The notes: generated by a model not told the origin, from the letters alone. A stretch of DNA of 64,000 bases from Desulfobacterales bacterium (GCA_030066985.1 JASJAN010000015.1:1-64000); one strand, 5' to 3'. Positions 26,817-35,887 are shown, numbered from the stretch's first letter. Program-made: numbers and translations.

Positions 26817-27944
26817 ATGCACATACTCTTTGTTCAACCTCAACCATGCGTTCGTGCTCTTAAATATGCCGAAGGACTTTGCAAGATCCATTCGGATATT
26901 CGCCTTTCGTTCGCATATTCGGGTAAAACGCTTACCGAGCTTTACGGACATGGTGACGAATGTTTTGGAGCCTGGTTTCCACTCGGTGACAATCCGGCAG
27001 CCGAGCTGCGCAAACTTGTCGATACACATGATGTCAATCTTATCCATTCTCACAATGCACCTGATACGTTAACGAATTTGTGTATCGATCTGTTTGGTGG
27101 AAAAATACCGATTGTGCACGACATCCACGATCTAATGAGCGCTCGTAATACAGCCTATGAGGATGGTCTGAATAAAAAGATCGACGTTTTGAATTGGCGC
27201 AAAGAGGAACGGCGGGCCATCGAACGCAGTGATGCCATAATTGCCGTTTCGGATTTTATCCTTCATATAGCGAGGCAGAAGGGCTATCGTCTTCCTAAGA
27301 TTGCACACGTCTATGAAAATTTTATCCCAGAACGTTTCATTCCTAAAATTCTGCCACAGATAAAACAAAACTTTTCTGACCGGCCGATTCGTATTGTTTA
27401 CGAAGGCTTTATTAGCAGCAATGGAGGCCACTATGATATGCGCTCCATCTTTCAAGCACTCGCAGCAGAGGGGCTTGAAGTGCATATATATCCATCACGC
27501 GAAAATTTAGACTATCAGACGCTATCAGATACCGTACCAAACATCTTCTATCATCCAAGTCTCCCACCGGATAAGCTTTTAAATGAGATCGCGCAGTATG
27601 ATTTCGGCTGGGCTGGGTTCAACGATACGCTCAACAGGGTGCATATGAATACGGCTTTACCGAACAAGCTATTTGAGTACATAGCCTGTGGCTTGCCAGT
27701 CATCAGTTTCCCCCATGAGGCACTTAAGCGCTTTTTGGAGACACATAACTTAGGTCTTGTTATTAATACCGTATCAGGATTGACAGAACGGTTGCGGAAT
27801 CCAGGAATGGCAGTCATACGGGAAAATGTCGGTGCTCACCGTTTAAATTTCACAGTTGAGGCCAATATTGGAGTTATAGTAGACATGTATTTAGAGTTGT
27901 GCGAAGAAACCGTTTCATTCTGCAATGAGCAAAGATACATTTAA
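26817..27944 (+). CDS. GT4-type glycosyltransferase
   Basis: A 375-aa GT-B glycosyltransferase. The N-terminal domain opens MHILFVQPQPCVRALKYAEG, with IVHDIHDLMSARNTAYED; the C-terminal nucleotide-sugar domain shows IRIVYEGFISSNGGHYDM and ALPNKLFEYIACGLPVISFP, the EX7E-like GT4 signature. Donor and acceptor cannot be read. ATG 26817 was chosen for the family-like start; ATG 26760 is in frame. It lies 86 nt after acyltransferase 1, so the two are probably co-transcribed for surface-glycan modification. Confidence 0.85.
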   Translation: MHILFVQPQPCVRALKYAEGLCKIHSDIRLSFAYSGKTLTELYGHGDECFGAWFPLGDNPAAELRKLVDTHDVNLIHSHNAPDTLTNLCIDLFGGKIPIVHDIHDLMSARNTAYEDGLNKKIDVLNWRKEERRAIERSDAIIAVSDFILHIARQKGYRLPKIAHVYENFIPERFIPKILPQIKQNFSDRPIRIVYEGFISSNGGHYDMRSIFQALAAEGLEVHIYPSRENLDYQTLSDTVPNIFYHPSLPPDKLLNEIAQYDFGWAGFNDTLNRVHMNTALPNKLFEYIACGLPVISFPHEALKRFLETHNLGLVINTVSGLTERLRNPGMAVIRENVGAHRLNFTVEANIGVIVDMYLELCEETVSFCNEQRYI

Positions 27945-27997
27945 ATGAAAGCTCGACGGCTGTGAAATCAAAGCCGGATCCTCTCAGCTGGAATGGT

Positions 27998-28453
27998 TTA
28001 CTTCCTTGATTTAATGACTTTACACGGATTGCCTACCGCAATGCTGTATGGCGGTATGTCTTTGGTAACGACGCTGCCGGCACCGATTAAACTCCCTTCT
28101 CCAATGCGCACTCCTGGGAGAATGATTACGCCCATGGTCACCCCCACATCCTTTTCAATATGAACGGGTTTTTTGATCCAGCCCTGACCGTCGATACCCG
28201 CGTCAACATTATCGATCATGTGGTTAGCGGTGTGTATCATGGTCATTGGGCCGAATCGGCTGCCTTCTTCGATAATCAATCCCCCAAAACCATTGACGTA
28301 GCACCCATAATTAAACCCGATATTATCTCCCAGCTCAATCTGGTCTCCGTTAAGCCACACGATCATGTCAACATAGTAACATTCTTTTCCAACCTTCTTG
28401 GCATCCCTTTGCCGGAAAGGGATAATACTTTTATTAAATTCAGTGAATTTCAT
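27998..28453 (-). CDS. Left-handed beta-helix (hexapeptide) acyltransferase, paralog 2
   Basis: A 151-aa partner of the enzyme at 26278, sharing DAKKVGKECYYVDMIVWLNG, IHTANHMID, ILPGVRIGEGSLIGAGSVV and NPCKVIKSRK. It is on the opposite strand, convergent with the glycosyltransferase. Differences cluster in the loop after the catalytic His, which may change acceptor choice. GGAGG lies 4 nt before the ATG. Likely an O- or N-acetyltransferase of a sugar. Confidence 0.88.
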   Translation of the reverse strand: MKFTEFNKSIIPFRQRDAKKVGKECYYVDMIVWLNGDQIELGDNIGFNYGCYVNGFGGLIIEEGSRFGPMTMIHTANHMIDNVDAGIDGQGWIKKPVHIEKDVGVTMGVIILPGVRIGEGSLIGAGSVVTKDIPPYSIAVGNPCKVIKSRK

Positions 28454-28535
28454 AAGTCCTCCATTTTCAGTTATTAAATCAAGTAACGGAAGTGCCGAAG
28501 AATCGAATCCGGATAGATTACTTAATAGGGTACGC

Positions 28536-29210
28536 TCAGGAAAGTATCTTCATCAGCCAGGCGCGGATATCTGAGATTTCTTCGGCGCACACGCTGTGGG
28601 GTATGGGGTATTCATGCCAGTCGACGGTGTATCCGAGGTCGTTAAGCGCCTGCCGGGTTTCAACGGCTTTTACCAGCGGAATTACCGGATCCGACTGGCC
28701 ATGGGCCATCATGATGGGCACCTGTTTTGCGGCTGAGCTGAATTCGGCGGCCGACTGTGCTACTGTGGGCAGGTGCATGGACATGGCCAGAATTCCCGCC
28801 AGCGGTTTATGGTAATGCAGGCCGGTATGCAGCACAATGGCGCCTCCCTGTGAAAATCCGGCCAGTACGATTCGCTCAGCAGCCATTCCGGATCGCAGTT
28901 CGTTCTCAATTAAAGCGGTGACCATATCTGCCGATTGACGGAATTGGTCCCGGTCGATGGAATCGGCAGTCAGCTCCACATCAAAGAGATCAAACCAGGC
29001 CCGCATAACCAAACCGCCATTGATGGTGACTGCCCGCAAGGGTGCATGCGGAAAGACATAACGCACAGCAAGCGAGTCGGGTAGACGCAGCTCAGGGACA
29101 ATGGCTTCAAAATCATGGCCGTCGGCCCCCAGACCGTGCAGCCAGATAATCACCGCTGCGGGATCGCCAGATGGATTAATCTCAATGCATTCGGGAAGTT
29201 CTGAATTCAA
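28536..29210 (-). CDS. Alpha/beta-hydrolase, carboxylesterase/phospholipase family
   Basis: A 224-aa cytoplasmic serine esterase of the YpfH/EstB type. VIIWLHGLGADGHDFEAIV forms the oxyanion region, the nucleophile elbow is LAGFSQGGAIVLHT, AHGQSDPVIPLVKA carries the Asp and YPIPHSVCAEE the His. The start is decided by AAGGAGG lying 7 nt before TTG 29210; the upstream GTG 29237 would overlap that site. Confidence 0.85.
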   Translation of the reverse strand: MNSELPECIEINPSGDPAAVIIWLHGLGADGHDFEAIVPELRLPDSLAVRYVFPHAPLRAVTINGGLVMRAWFDLFDVELTADSIDRDQFRQSADMVTALIENELRSGMAAERIVLAGFSQGGAIVLHTGLHYHKPLAGILAMSMHLPTVAQSAAEFSSAAKQVPIMMAHGQSDPVIPLVKAVETRQALNDLGYTVDWHEYPIPHSVCAEEISDIRAWLMKILS

Positions 29211-29236
29211 TTGGATGCCTCCTTCTTTGCTACGCA

Positions 29237-29338
29237 CCAGAAGACAGAGGACAGAGAACAGAAGTCAGAATGGATGATTCATGTTCCTGTTTTTCGTCAG
29301 TTTTCTGACCTCTGACATCTGACCTCTGTCTTCTGTTC
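29237..29338. repeat. Inverted pair of five-unit heptad arrays
   Basis: 29237-29271 is five consecutive 7-mers of the form NCAGANN; after a 32-nt spacer, 29304-29338 is five 7-mers of the form TCTGNNN, the reverse complement class. It lies between the divergent esterase and PAC2 genes. Confidence 0.85.
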
Positions 29339-29389
29339 TTATTTGGTGATTACCTTGACAATTACGAAGGCGAATGTCAAATTGCACCT

Positions 29390-30256
29390 ATGCGATCAGA
29401 AGGTATCCATATCCAGGAAACGCCGGATTTGAAAAACCCGTTGTTGATCGCCGGGTTTGACGGCTGGGGTAATGCGCTCAAAATTTCGAGCGGCATGACC
29501 GCTTACCTCATTCGTTCGTTTAAAGCAAAACCATTTGCCGTCATGGACCCCGATGCCTTTTATCGCTATGATGAATTGCGGCCGGTGGTGCAAATAGAGC
29601 ACGGTGTCATGAAGCGTATCTCACCGCCGGAAGGCGTTTTTTATGCCGCACAGACAGCACAAAATGAACCCGACCTGGTGATTCTGCAGGCCGATGAGCC
29701 CAACCTCCGGTGGCTTGGCTTTGTTGAGGAATTTTACAGCCTTTGCGAAAAACTCATGGTTAAATCCGTTATCACCATGGGCAGCATGTATGACCATGTG
29801 CTGCATACAGACAGAATCATTTCGGCAATTGCATCCAACGAGACCCTGTCTTCGGTCTTGCAGCAAAAGGGCGTAACATCAATAACCTACCAAGGGCCCA
29901 GCGCCATTCATTCCATCATCCATTCCGAGGGAACGAAAAGAAATCTGGCCTGTATGAGCTTGTGGTGCCACTGCCCGTATTATTTACAGGGGACCACCCA
30001 CTTTGGCATTTTAGCTCATCTGGGCAAATTGCTTGGTGCCTTGGGCGACTTTGAACTCGACACGGAAGATCTGGAAACCAGTTGGGAAAAATTGCATGTT
30101 CAGATAGATCAGCTGATCGAAGACAATGCCGAGTTGCAGTCCATCGTCAAGCAAATACGCAAAGCCAAGGTCAGAGGGACAGCGGCTCAAATGAAGGGCA
30201 CACTGCAATCAGACGATAAAATCATCAATATTGAGGACTTTTTGCAACCCAAGTAA
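29390..30256 (+). CDS. PAC2 family protein
   Basis: A 288-aa soluble protein of the PAC2 (proteasome assembly chaperone 2-like) family found in many bacteria without proteasomes. LLIAGFDGWGNALKISSGM at residue 18 and YRYDELRPVV are family marks, followed by VITMGSMYDHV and SLWCHCPYYLQGT. The last 60 residues are helical (LHVQIDQLIEDNAELQSIVK). Role in this organism is unknown. Confidence 0.8.
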   Translation: MRSEGIHIQETPDLKNPLLIAGFDGWGNALKISSGMTAYLIRSFKAKPFAVMDPDAFYRYDELRPVVQIEHGVMKRISPPEGVFYAAQTAQNEPDLVILQADEPNLRWLGFVEEFYSLCEKLMVKSVITMGSMYDHVLHTDRIISAIASNETLSSVLQQKGVTSITYQGPSAIHSIIHSEGTKRNLACMSLWCHCPYYLQGTTHFGILAHLGKLLGALGDFELDTEDLETSWEKLHVQIDQLIEDNAELQSIVKQIRKAKVRGTAAQMKGTLQSDDKIINIEDFLQPK

Positions 30257-30321
30257 CAGCCGCTTCGAGGCTGCTCTCTTCCATCTCCCCCGGTACCAGC
30301 GACATCATCAAATATATGCTA

Positions 30322-31125
30322 TCAGAAGCGGCCATGCCGCCCTCGAAAGGCTGCCGCCCTCGAGTGGTGGGATGTATATCGACCGCGCGTTAGGGAATGA
30401 TGTCTTCTGACGCTATGGGTGCGGTAGTGACGATTGTTGTAGAGTCCTTTTGATCGATGGCGGGTATAATGCTTATGTTTTGAGTAATGTCGCCGGTGTT
30501 TGTTGCTGTGCCCGTACTTGGAAGAATGCCGGCGATGCTTCTTATAGTGCCCATATTTGCTGCCATGACGGCTGTGTTTTTTATGGTGCCCGTATTTGTG
30601 ATGGCGTCTGTGTTTGTAGTGATGCTTGCGATACAGCCCCAGGTTATGGCGCTTATAGCTTGAAGAATAGGTTCTATGGCCAGTGCGGTAATAGGGATAA
30701 TAGTATCCATACCCGTACCCGTAACTGCCCCAACGATCATCATCGTAATAATCGGCGGCGGCTTCAGCTTCCCGCAAAATCTCGTCAGCTTCTCGCACCG
30801 CCGCTTCAGCGCGTGCTGCAGCAGCCGCAATTCGCCGCTCGGCCTCCAACTGCTGTTGCAATAACTGCGCTTGTCTTTCCGCCAGTTCTTGCTTGGCTGC
30901 TGCTAAACGCTCTTCTGCAAGACGCTCTTCATGAGCCGCTTCATCAAAGGGAATTTCAGGGGATTTGATTAAGAGTTCGGCATGTTTAGGGGGTTGCTGG
31001 TTGGTAAAATACCGCACACCGTTTTCATCCGTCCAGGAATAAATGTCGGCGCCGGCATTGGGTATCATAAACCCGGCAAGCCCCAGAGCTGCCAGGGTTA
31101 AGGCTATCAGATTAAACCGATCCAT
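30322..31125 (-). CDS. Exported DUF4124 protein with His-rich C-terminal repeats
   Basis: A 267-aa exported protein. Residues 1-26 are a signal peptide; ADIYSWTDENGVRYFTNQQP is the DUF4124 domain. Residues about 60-120 form an Ala/Glu/Arg coiled coil, then comes a Gly/Tyr patch (YGYGYGYYYPYY). The last 110 residues are His/Lys/Arg-rich with tandem units like KYGHYKKHRRH. The tail could bind metal ions or nucleic acid or polyanions at the envelope. GGGAGG precedes the ATG. Confidence 0.75.
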   Translation of the reverse strand: MDRFNLIALTLAALGLAGFMIPNAGADIYSWTDENGVRYFTNQQPPKHAELLIKSPEIPFDEAAHEERLAEERLAAAKQELAERQAQLLQQQLEAERRIAAAAARAEAAVREADEILREAEAAADYYDDDRWGSYGYGYGYYYPYYRTGHRTYSSSYKRHNLGLYRKHHYKHRRHHKYGHHKKHSRHGSKYGHYKKHRRHSSKYGHSNKHRRHYSKHKHYTRHRSKGLYNNRHYRTHSVRRHHSLTRGRYTSHHSRAAAFRGRHGRF

Positions 31126-31345
31126 GAGTGCCTCCCTTCAGCCTTTTCAAGCTTCGCTGATGCACATTCGGTATAGGATTCAAATCAATAACATTTAACA
31201 TAACCATCAAATGATTGCTGTAAATTAAAAAGCTCCGGTCTCTGTCTGATTCTATTGACGCATCAGACGCCCAACCCGTCGACATTTTTCTTAATGGCGG
31301 ATTTTGCCCGTTAAATCCGTGAAAAAGCGAAGACGTTTGATTATT

Positions 31346-31376
31346 GGACCGGCTAAATGGGCCAACCGGCTCAACC
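31346..31376. repeat. CCGGTT-type short-period repeat
   Basis: Reverse strand reads as GGTTGAGCCGGTTGG and then TAGCCGG; the same words occur at 20448-20484. It lies just past the stop of the acyl-CoA dehydrogenase gene. Confidence 0.45.
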
Positions 31377-31386
31377 TAATAACCTT

Positions 31387-33114
31387 TTAGTGGGCTTCCT
31401 GGGTAGCACCCGTACCCTCAAAATCACCAACCATTTCATCCGGCGTTTCATCCGCCTGCCCCCTATCACGCAAAATCTCAGATGCAATTTTGTGGTGCAG
31501 CTGTTCCTGGCGAGAGGAAAACAATCGACGATTCACTTTACGCGCCTGACGGGCTTCTTCAAGAAAATAGGCCAGGACATCAAGATCGTCAGATACCGCC
31601 TGTCCGGATTTTCGAGCGGTCTCGATTTTGGCCATAAGGGTGATAAGTCCATAAAGATACAAGCTTAAAGTGGTCATCCGACGCAAAAAAAATTGCTTTT
31701 GCATGATTGAGCGCCCGAAAAATAGGAATCCTGTTAAGATCATCAAGCGAATACGACGGGCGCTAGAGCGGGCAAAACGGGCAGCGCGATTCATGCGTTT
31801 ATCATAAAAGACCAGCGGCCAGTTGCTGCGGCGAAACATCTCCTTAAGCAGTGTACCCAATTGCGCCAGCCTTCCGGAAGTTCCCCCTTGAAGGCGTTTG
31901 CTTAAGGTTCGCAAGACAAACATGGCCGGATACATTGAATGAATCTCGGTGGTGCCTTCAAAAATGGTGGTCACTCGAAAATCTCGCATACGTTTTTCAT
32001 ATGGCTGTGTGGTCAGATATCCCGAGCCGCCAGCAACCTGGAGAGCATCGTATATTGTGTCCCAAGCGCGCGTCGTGCCAAACAATTTACAATGTGAGCT
32101 TTCCATGGCCACCAGGGCGGTGGGGTTGGCTTCCAGCATCCCGGCGGTAAAGGCGGTCATCGCAGAGGCGACATGTCCGTGGACTTTGGCTTTCACCATT
32201 TTCTCCTGAATAAGCTCGAACTGGTTGATGGGAACACCAAACTGTGTCCGACTGGCGGCTCGCTCGGCCATATCCTGCAACGACTGTTTCATCATACCCG
32301 CCGAAGCAGCGCCCAGCGCCATTCGTCCATAATTTAGGATGACCATGGCAATTTTAAATCCATCACCGGGCTGGCCCAATAGATTTTCACGCGGAACCTT
32401 TACGTCTTTAAATTGGATCGATGCGGTGGAGCTGGCCTTGAGTCCCATCTTGGGCATATCTTTACCGATTTTGACACCATCCCAGGTTGTTTCGGCGATA
32501 AAGGCACCCATGAACCCGGGCCGAGCCGGATCCATCTGTGCAAATACGGTTAATCCCCCTGCATAATTGGCATTGGTAATGTAGGTCTTGGTTCCGTTTA
32601 GAATGTAGTGACGGCCATCTTCTGATGGGGTGGCGACGGTTTCGATGTTTGCCGCGTCCGAACCTGTCTGGGGTTCGGTCAAGGCATAAGAAAAGATCAT
32701 ATCCCCGCTGGCCGCCGGAGCTAAATACTTACGCTTTTGCTCTTCGGAGCCAAACAGCACGATGCCCTTGATCCCAATCGAGAGATGTGCCAGCGCCAGT
32801 ATTCCCAGCGACATGTTATGACTGGCCAGTGTCTCGACAACATGCAAATACTGGTTTAAACTCAGTCCGACCCCGCCGAATTCCCGCGGAATGGTAAGAC
32901 CGAAAAAATCATTGCGGCCTAATTTCTCCATCAATTCTGCCGGCACTGTTTCCTGTTCTTCTAATAGCGACGGTGGGTATTCCGAACTCGCCTCAAGAAA
33001 TTTATCAATGATATGACGGGTGGTTTCAGTGGCCTCAAAATCCTTGAAGCCATCAAACGGTTCAGTGTTCAGTTGCCCGAAATAGGTATTGATCAGAAAA
33101 TTTTCATAATCCAT
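31387..33114 (-). CDS. Acyl-CoA dehydrogenase with C-terminal extension
   Basis: A 575-aa flavoenzyme for the first step of fatty-acid beta-oxidation or a related acyl-CoA oxidation. FAD/substrate motifs are YALTEPQTGSDAANIETVA and PKMGLKASSTASIQFKDV; the catalytic-type Glu is in TTIFEGTTEIHSM. About 170 extra C-terminal residues after the core form a helical extension (RSNWPLVFYDKRMNRAARFA) seen in larger ACADs. AGGAG before ATG 33114 excludes the TTG two codons earlier. No ETF gene is adjacent. Confidence 0.88.
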   Translation of the reverse strand: MDYENFLINTYFGQLNTEPFDGFKDFEATETTRHIIDKFLEASSEYPPSLLEEQETVPAELMEKLGRNDFFGLTIPREFGGVGLSLNQYLHVVETLASHNMSLGILALAHLSIGIKGIVLFGSEEQKRKYLAPAASGDMIFSYALTEPQTGSDAANIETVATPSEDGRHYILNGTKTYITNANYAGGLTVFAQMDPARPGFMGAFIAETTWDGVKIGKDMPKMGLKASSTASIQFKDVKVPRENLLGQPGDGFKIAMVILNYGRMALGAASAGMMKQSLQDMAERAASRTQFGVPINQFELIQEKMVKAKVHGHVASAMTAFTAGMLEANPTALVAMESSHCKLFGTTRAWDTIYDALQVAGGSGYLTTQPYEKRMRDFRVTTIFEGTTEIHSMYPAMFVLRTLSKRLQGGTSGRLAQLGTLLKEMFRRSNWPLVFYDKRMNRAARFARSSARRIRLMILTGFLFFGRSIMQKQFFLRRMTTLSLYLYGLITLMAKIETARKSGQAVSDDLDVLAYFLEEARQARKVNRRLFSSRQEQLHHKIASEILRDRGQADETPDEMVGDFEGTGATQEAH

Positions 33115-33375
33115 TTGCAACTCCTTATAGGGGACATTAGCAGCGTCATGCGGTTTCAGCAGCAGCCAGAATTGATTGCTGCTTCAATCGTTCATATGGT
33201 ATACAGTAAGCATTTCGATTTAGGGGTCAATTTAAGCCGCCTATCGGTTTTGCGCTGATCGACGGCAACTAAGCCTGGCCGACACTGATGCTTCTCGGTT
33301 TGGTCCGATGCTCGGGTTAAGTGGTCAAAATGGTGCAAAGATGCTCAAAATAAACTGGCGAAGGGAAAAGGTTTG

Positions 33376-33981
33376 ATGGCTAAGAATAAAAGCGATCTGG
33401 TAGTTAAACAATTTGTATCACCATCGGGTCAAAATCAGTATTTGTTGATCAGCGGCAGCGAAGCGGCCACCATTGATGTTTCCGGAGCAATCGATGATGT
33501 CGCTAAGATACTGGCAGACAGATCATTGCCACTGAAATACGTGCTGGTAACCCATGCGCATCAATCGCACGTCCAGACGCTGCCGGATCTCAAACAAAAA
33601 TTCGGTTCAACCTTTTGTTTGCATGAATTTGAATACCAGCATCTCAAAGAAACAGATGTCGACATTGAGCCGGATCAGATTCTAAATGATAACGATACCC
33701 TCATGCTGGGTGCGACGAAGATAAGGGTTTTGCTGACAGCCGGCCACACGAAAGGCTCGGTTTGCTATTGGATCAAAGAAGCCAATGCCCTGTTTAGCGG
33801 CAGCACCCTGCTAAAAAAAGGCTATGGACAAATCTGGGGGCCCAGCAGCATGTCACTGATGCATTTCAGCTTGAAGCGCCTGGGTTCCACCATACCGGCA
33901 AAAACCACTATTTATACCGGCAGCGGCGAATTGACCCGAATGGCCAATGAGGGCTGGATCCACTGCATGCGCTCAGCCTAA
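33376..33981 (+). CDS. Metallo-beta-lactamase-fold protein with degraded metal site
   Basis: A 201-aa glyoxalase-II-like fold. The order is kept, but ligands are lost: HxHxDH reads VTHAHQSHVQTL (Asp to Ser), GHTxGS is intact in TAGHTKGSVCYW, FxGD reads LFSGSTLL (Asp to Ser), and the usual YPGHG reads IYTGSGEL (His to Ser). It is probably a pseudo-enzyme or binds one metal at most. ATG 33376 follows AAGGGAAAAGG; TTG 33373 is the alternative. Confidence 0.8.
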   Translation: MAKNKSDLVVKQFVSPSGQNQYLLISGSEAATIDVSGAIDDVAKILADRSLPLKYVLVTHAHQSHVQTLPDLKQKFGSTFCLHEFEYQHLKETDVDIEPDQILNDNDTLMLGATKIRVLLTAGHTKGSVCYWIKEANALFSGSTLLKKGYGQIWGPSSMSLMHFSLKRLGSTIPAKTTIYTGSGELTRMANEGWIHCMRSA

Positions 33982-34034
33982 TTCAGGGAAAATGAGGACT
34001 GCGCCGGTGGCATAACCCGCCCTTCCAGGTTCAA

Positions 34035-34919
34035 CTAAGCCGGTTTAACCTGAGATATGATCTTCCAGGCTTCTTCTGCAGTTTCAACATATTGAAAAAG
34101 ATCTAAATCCTTGGGAGAAATTGTGCCGGCCTCCACCAGGGCATCAAAATTGATGACGCGCTCCCAAAATTCCCTGCCAAAAAGCAGAACCGGTATGGGG
34201 GTGACTTTTTGGGTTTGGATCAACGTCATGGTCTCAAAAAGCTCATCCAGGGTTCCAAATCCTCCCGGAAAAACCGCCAAGGCACGGGCCCGCATAAGGA
34301 GATGCATTTTACGGATCGCAAAATAATGAAACTGAAAGCATAGTTCAGGCGTGATATACGCGTTGGGGGCCTGTTCAAAAGGCAGCACAATGTTCATTCC
34401 GATGCTGGGTACACCGGCCTCATGAGCGCCGCGGTTGGCGGCCTCCATGATGCCAGGCCCGCCACCGGTGATGACCACCATCTTGTCTTTGCCGGTGTTG
34501 TTGGAGATCAGACCGCCGAGTTTGCGGGCCTCGTCGTAATATTTGCTGTTGGCCGCAGCACGCCGGGCGCTTTCAAGTTTTTGTTTGAGGTCATCGTCGT
34601 TTTTATTTTTACGGTACTCGGCTTCGGCGGAAACCAACTGGGCTTCAGCTGTTTCCGGGTCCAGTGTGCGTGCACTGCCGAAGATGACCACTGTTGATTC
34701 GATATGGTTTTCCTGCAAAATCAGCTCCGGCTTCAACAATTCCAACTGTAAGCGCACCGGACGTAACTCATCTCGCAATATAAAGTCATCATCCTGGTAT
34801 GCCAGTTTATAGGAGGATGAAAGGGATTGAGGCGATTCTACATGTAGAAGTGCTGATTTGGCAGCATCTAACGCTGATATAAAAAATCGTGACTTAAGCT
34901 TCGGCTTTTTAAAAGACAT
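34035..34919 (-). CDS. LOG family protein (TIGR00730-type nucleotide phosphoribohydrolase)
   Basis: A 294-aa Rossmann-fold enzyme. ITGGGPGIMEAANRGAHEAG and VFPGGFGTLDELFETMTLIQ are the two LOG signatures, PGGxGTxxE being the AMP-binding/catalytic motif. LOG proteins release the base from nucleoside 5'-monophosphates (cytokinin-type or PpnN-like); the bacterial substrate is uncertain. An extra N-terminal region of about 80 residues includes a possible coiled coil. AGGAG lies 8 nt before ATG 34919. Confidence 0.85.
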   Translation of the reverse strand: MSFKKPKLKSRFFISALDAAKSALLHVESPQSLSSSYKLAYQDDDFILRDELRPVRLQLELLKPELILQENHIESTVVIFGSARTLDPETAEAQLVSAEAEYRKNKNDDDLKQKLESARRAAANSKYYDEARKLGGLISNNTGKDKMVVITGGGPGIMEAANRGAHEAGVPSIGMNIVLPFEQAPNAYITPELCFQFHYFAIRKMHLLMRARALAVFPGGFGTLDELFETMTLIQTQKVTPIPVLLFGREFWERVINFDALVEAGTISPKDLDLFQYVETAEEAWKIISQVKPA

Positions 34920-35196
34920 CGATGACACTCCTTTTCTGATTGTTAAGTGAATGCTCAGATGTTGATTTGAAAGTTGTCATGCACCGCTGTTTAATATACG
35001 ATTAGTGGAAAAGCAACCCTGCATAAGATGACCCCAGGTATTTGAAAAAATGTTCGTGTGAGGCAGAAGCAGCGATGGGTGAAAGGTTTGGGCTGCTGAT
35101 GACGACTAAGTTTTTGGCGTCAGGGTGCATCAGACCTAACCAAATGTTTTTTCACACAAATTAAAAAGCAGACAACAGAGGAGATGGTCCACCACG

Positions 35197-35697
35197 ATGT
35201 TTCTGATGAGCGACATAATTGATTTGGCCATACAAATTGAGAAAAATGCGGAAAGCATCTATCGAAATGCCCTGTCTAAAATATCAAACCCGGCTTTGGT
35301 TTCGGTACTGGATTGGCTCATCGATGAGGAAGTCGCCCATGCCGCCTGGTTTCGGCAGTTGAAGAATAGCACCGGTACCCAGATCAAAGACCCGGCGGTC
35401 GAAGCGATGGGAAAATCCCTGCTCAGTGAGGTGCTGGGCAAACAAAGTTTTTCGCTCAAAGAAGCCGATTTCAGTGAGATTGAGCGGCTGGCGGATTTAC
35501 TTTTGCTGGCGATTGAATTTGAAGAGGACAAGGTCTTATTCTACAAAATGTTAAAACCTTTTATTTCCAATTCTGAAACCCTTGATTTCCTTGAAAAAAT
35601 TATTAGTGAAGAAAATTACCACATTCAGGAATTAAAGAAATTGGTGGATCGTCATACAGAAAATGGCACGATAATATCTGGAAACGAATCTAGATAA
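35197..35697 (+). CDS. Ferritin-like/rubrerythrin-like di-iron protein
   Basis: A 166-aa four-helix protein. Iron ligands are placed as in rubrerythrin: IEKNAESIY (Glu, helix 1), DEEVAHAAWF (ExxH, helix 2), IEFEEDKVLFY (Glu, helix 3) and SEENYHIQEL (ExxH, helix 4). There is no rubredoxin domain, so an outside electron donor is needed. Likely role: peroxide reduction or iron handling. GGAGAT precedes the ATG at a long spacing. A palindromic repeat begins 12 nt after its stop. Confidence 0.82.
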   Translation: MFLMSDIIDLAIQIEKNAESIYRNALSKISNPALVSVLDWLIDEEVAHAAWFRQLKNSTGTQIKDPAVEAMGKSLLSEVLGKQSFSLKEADFSEIERLADLLLLAIEFEEDKVLFYKMLKPFISNSETLDFLEKIISEENYHIQELKKLVDRHTENGTIISGNESR

Positions 35698-35708
35698 ATC
35701 TAAAAAAA

Positions 35709-35778
35709 AGCCTCACGCAATCCCGCCCGCCTCGCCTGAGCGGCTCGCGATGGCGGGCGTGGGTCGCAAAGGCGCAAG
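35709..35778 (+). repeat. Dispersed palindromic repeat directly past a stop codon (copy 2 of 2)
   Basis: Starts AGCCTCACGCAATCCCG and ends GGGTCGCAAAGGCGCAA, matching the reverse complement of 17638-17705. Relative to the gene it follows it has the same orientation as copy 1. The inner CCCGCCCGCC can pair with GGCGGGCGTGGG. Confidence 0.75.
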
Positions 35779-35887
35779 GAAATAAAAATTATAAATTAAC
35801 TTATAGTTGTTGGTATTTGATTACCCATAAACGGGTTATTGGTGGACGGACTCAACCCAAAATGCCGTTTATTGAGAAGCGGCATTT

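Noticed and set aside
29237-29338. Heptad arrays as a CRISPR array
   Set aside because: Units are 7 bp without unique spacers and no cas genes are present.
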